Assembly: GCA_002914805.1 (NCBI GenBank)
Contig: JXTB01000004.1
Location: 2,395,951-2,459,950, forward strand
Direction of reading: 5' to 3'
DNA length: 64,000 bases
From: Parasponia andersonii
Lineage: Eukaryota; Streptophyta; Magnoliopsida; Rosales; Cannabaceae
Every line of letters begins with the position of its first letter. Within the stretch, counting starts at the first letter, position 1. Positions 63,101 through 64,000 of this stretch are shown piece after piece. The notes beneath the pieces were generated by a model that saw nothing but the letters and a program-made list of their open reading frames with translations, was not told where the DNA came from and searched no databases. A program made the position numbers and the translations under genes.

Positions 63101-64000
63101 TATTTTTTAAGCTACTTTATAGCAGTTTCAACACTTTAATCAATTGCAAATTTACTCTCCACTACTTAACCAAAACCGAAATAATTTGCAAGCTACCATG
63201 GAGAACTACGAAAAAAGGATAATAAAATTGTAACTAGCAATAGGAAAAGTTTATCATAAATATTCTTAGAAGATTTATTTTTCTAGTTGTTTTATTTTAT
63301 TTTTTTTGGCTATATAATCTGAAAATTTTTTGATAAATCAATATAATACATGTTTATATAGCACTAGCAGTCAATGATTTAGGAAAAGCAATAATAAATA
63401 ATATTAATTAAATAACAATAACAAAAATCATTACAATTACAATAAAGATTTAGGACTTAGGAGTTCCTAAAGGCACAGTAGCTTCCCTAGTAACTGACAT
63501 GGCGCTTTGACAAAAAGAAAATACCAAACTACTATAACTAAGGACTCCCTAACTATTCTGTAATAAAACTTCCCACAATATATGGTTCAAAATATGCACA
63601 AAAGTTGAGCATAATACAGCATCACTAAAAGCATTGGCAGACCCCACTAAAGCAAAATAGACATAATTAATCACTTCTTTTACCAGAGGGAGCAAAACCA
63701 ACAGTAAAAGCTCTCCAAAACAATCAAGGCATTGCGTTAACAAATGATTAAACTATCAAAAAGACTCAATACAAGTATGTACACTAAAATATAGACCCCA
63801 AAACCTCAGGGGGCTGACTACATGATACTATGGAACTGGCTAGAAATTGTGATTTTCTCACATTCCAAATAAGATCTTGATTTGTCAATCTCCTTCATTA
63901 AAACACTATCGTTTCCTCTTTTTTTCTTTTTTTTTTTCGTTCATTATTTTCCTCAGTGCGCAAGAAATTGAGGATTTAATTAGAAAAAGAAGGATCTTAC
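57118..64000 (-). CDS. EDRF1: EDRF1-like TPR protein (erythroid differentiation-related factor 1 family), 5' end outside the window
   Basis: Coding exons (minus): 62731-62524, 62442-61917, 61828-61577, 61474-61283, 61197-61123, 61029-58504, 57420-57118. All have GT-AG borders and join in frame: 4,082 nt, 1,359 residues plus two bases of a split codon. GTAAGA (reverse complement of 63,995-64,000) looks like the donor of an upstream exon just past the edge. Family blocks: EIDVIAPADILKLIFKIPYS, ARLSIAVQRIGQTLVLNAGP, LWDVTREITPLTWLEAWLDN, and in the 2.5-kb exon IKEWLPRSKLDHKLWKLVLL, LGESYLALGHAYKEDGQLHQ, then TPR-like helical repeats (KKELKKAEIAFADAIKAFRE) and a C-terminal HSKFWSQLQMLLRKML. The family is conserved from plants to animals. 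The human member is linked to globin regulation, but the plant role is not established. The last intron holds a solo LTR. Coding sequence looks intact. Confidence 0.93.
57808..58216 (+). mobile_element. Solo LTR, 409 bp, in the last intron of the EDRF1-like gene
   Basis: TG...CA ends flanked by perfect AATAC target duplications (57,803-57,807 and 58,217-58,221). Its start (TGATCTGGAATAGGAAAG) and end (CTTATCCTACATCA) match the LTRs of the element at 11,902-16,013, so both belong to one family. It lies opposite in strand to the host gene. No internal sequence remains. Confidence 0.88.
62817..62961 (-). repeat. SINE copy in an EDRF1-like intron
   Basis: Minus-strand text GGTTTGATTCCTCATGGAAC (box B-like), then AATATGCTAG and TGTCTCCCAAAGACTCTAGG, matches the SINE at 17.2 kb. 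Direct repeats AGGATGCTA at 62,808-62,816 and 62,962-62,970 are a likely target duplication. Confidence 0.65.
62971..63994 (-). other. Rest of the EDRF1-like intron at the right edge
   Basis: AT-rich sequence between the exon starting at 62,731 and the donor-like site at the window edge. No exon or named repeat was recognised. Confidence 0.5.

Overview
This window is nuclear DNA of a dicot-like flowering plant. It is AT-rich, has GT-AG introns, three conserved plant housekeeping genes, and a heavy load of LTR retroelements, L1-type LINE tails, tRNA-derived SINEs and MITEs. No rRNA, tRNA gene, CRISPR array or bacterial feature was found. Species cannot be told from the sequence alone.

Layout. 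1-6.1 kb is intergenic: a truncated Ty3/gypsy relic at the left edge, a SINE candidate and two Tourist-like MITEs. 6,873-32,324 (minus) is one gene, the plant CLEC16A homologue TT9/GFS9. It was rebuilt as 21 in-frame coding exons (845 residues) and is stretched to 25 kb by intronic insertions: a chromovirus with perfect target duplications, a gag-bearing LTR element that itself holds a 1.9-kb solo LTR, at least five LINE remnants and several SINEs. 32.4-45.3 kb is repeat country: an ATCGAA-rich minisatellite, a fold-back element holding a nested solo LTR, a small TIR element, a decayed papain-like protease, and a decayed CACTA (TNP2-type) transposon ending at 45,303. 45.8-48.3 kb (plus) is an intact ribosomal protein L7 gene with a site II/telo-box promoter. 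49,901-50,194 (minus) is a possible 97-residue gene with a Ty1/copia element (50,282-55,752) about 90 bp upstream of its ATG. 57,118 to beyond 64,000 (minus) is an EDRF1-like TPR protein gene, whose last intron holds a solo LTR with perfect target duplications.

The three main host genes do unrelated jobs (Golgi/vacuole trafficking, translation, and an uncharacterised TPR protein), and nothing suggests a cluster or pathway. All reconstructed host exons join in frame with GT-AG sites, so these genes look functional despite the insertions. I did not find a convincing new biological system. The most interesting content is the layered insertion history and a few unexplained repeats.
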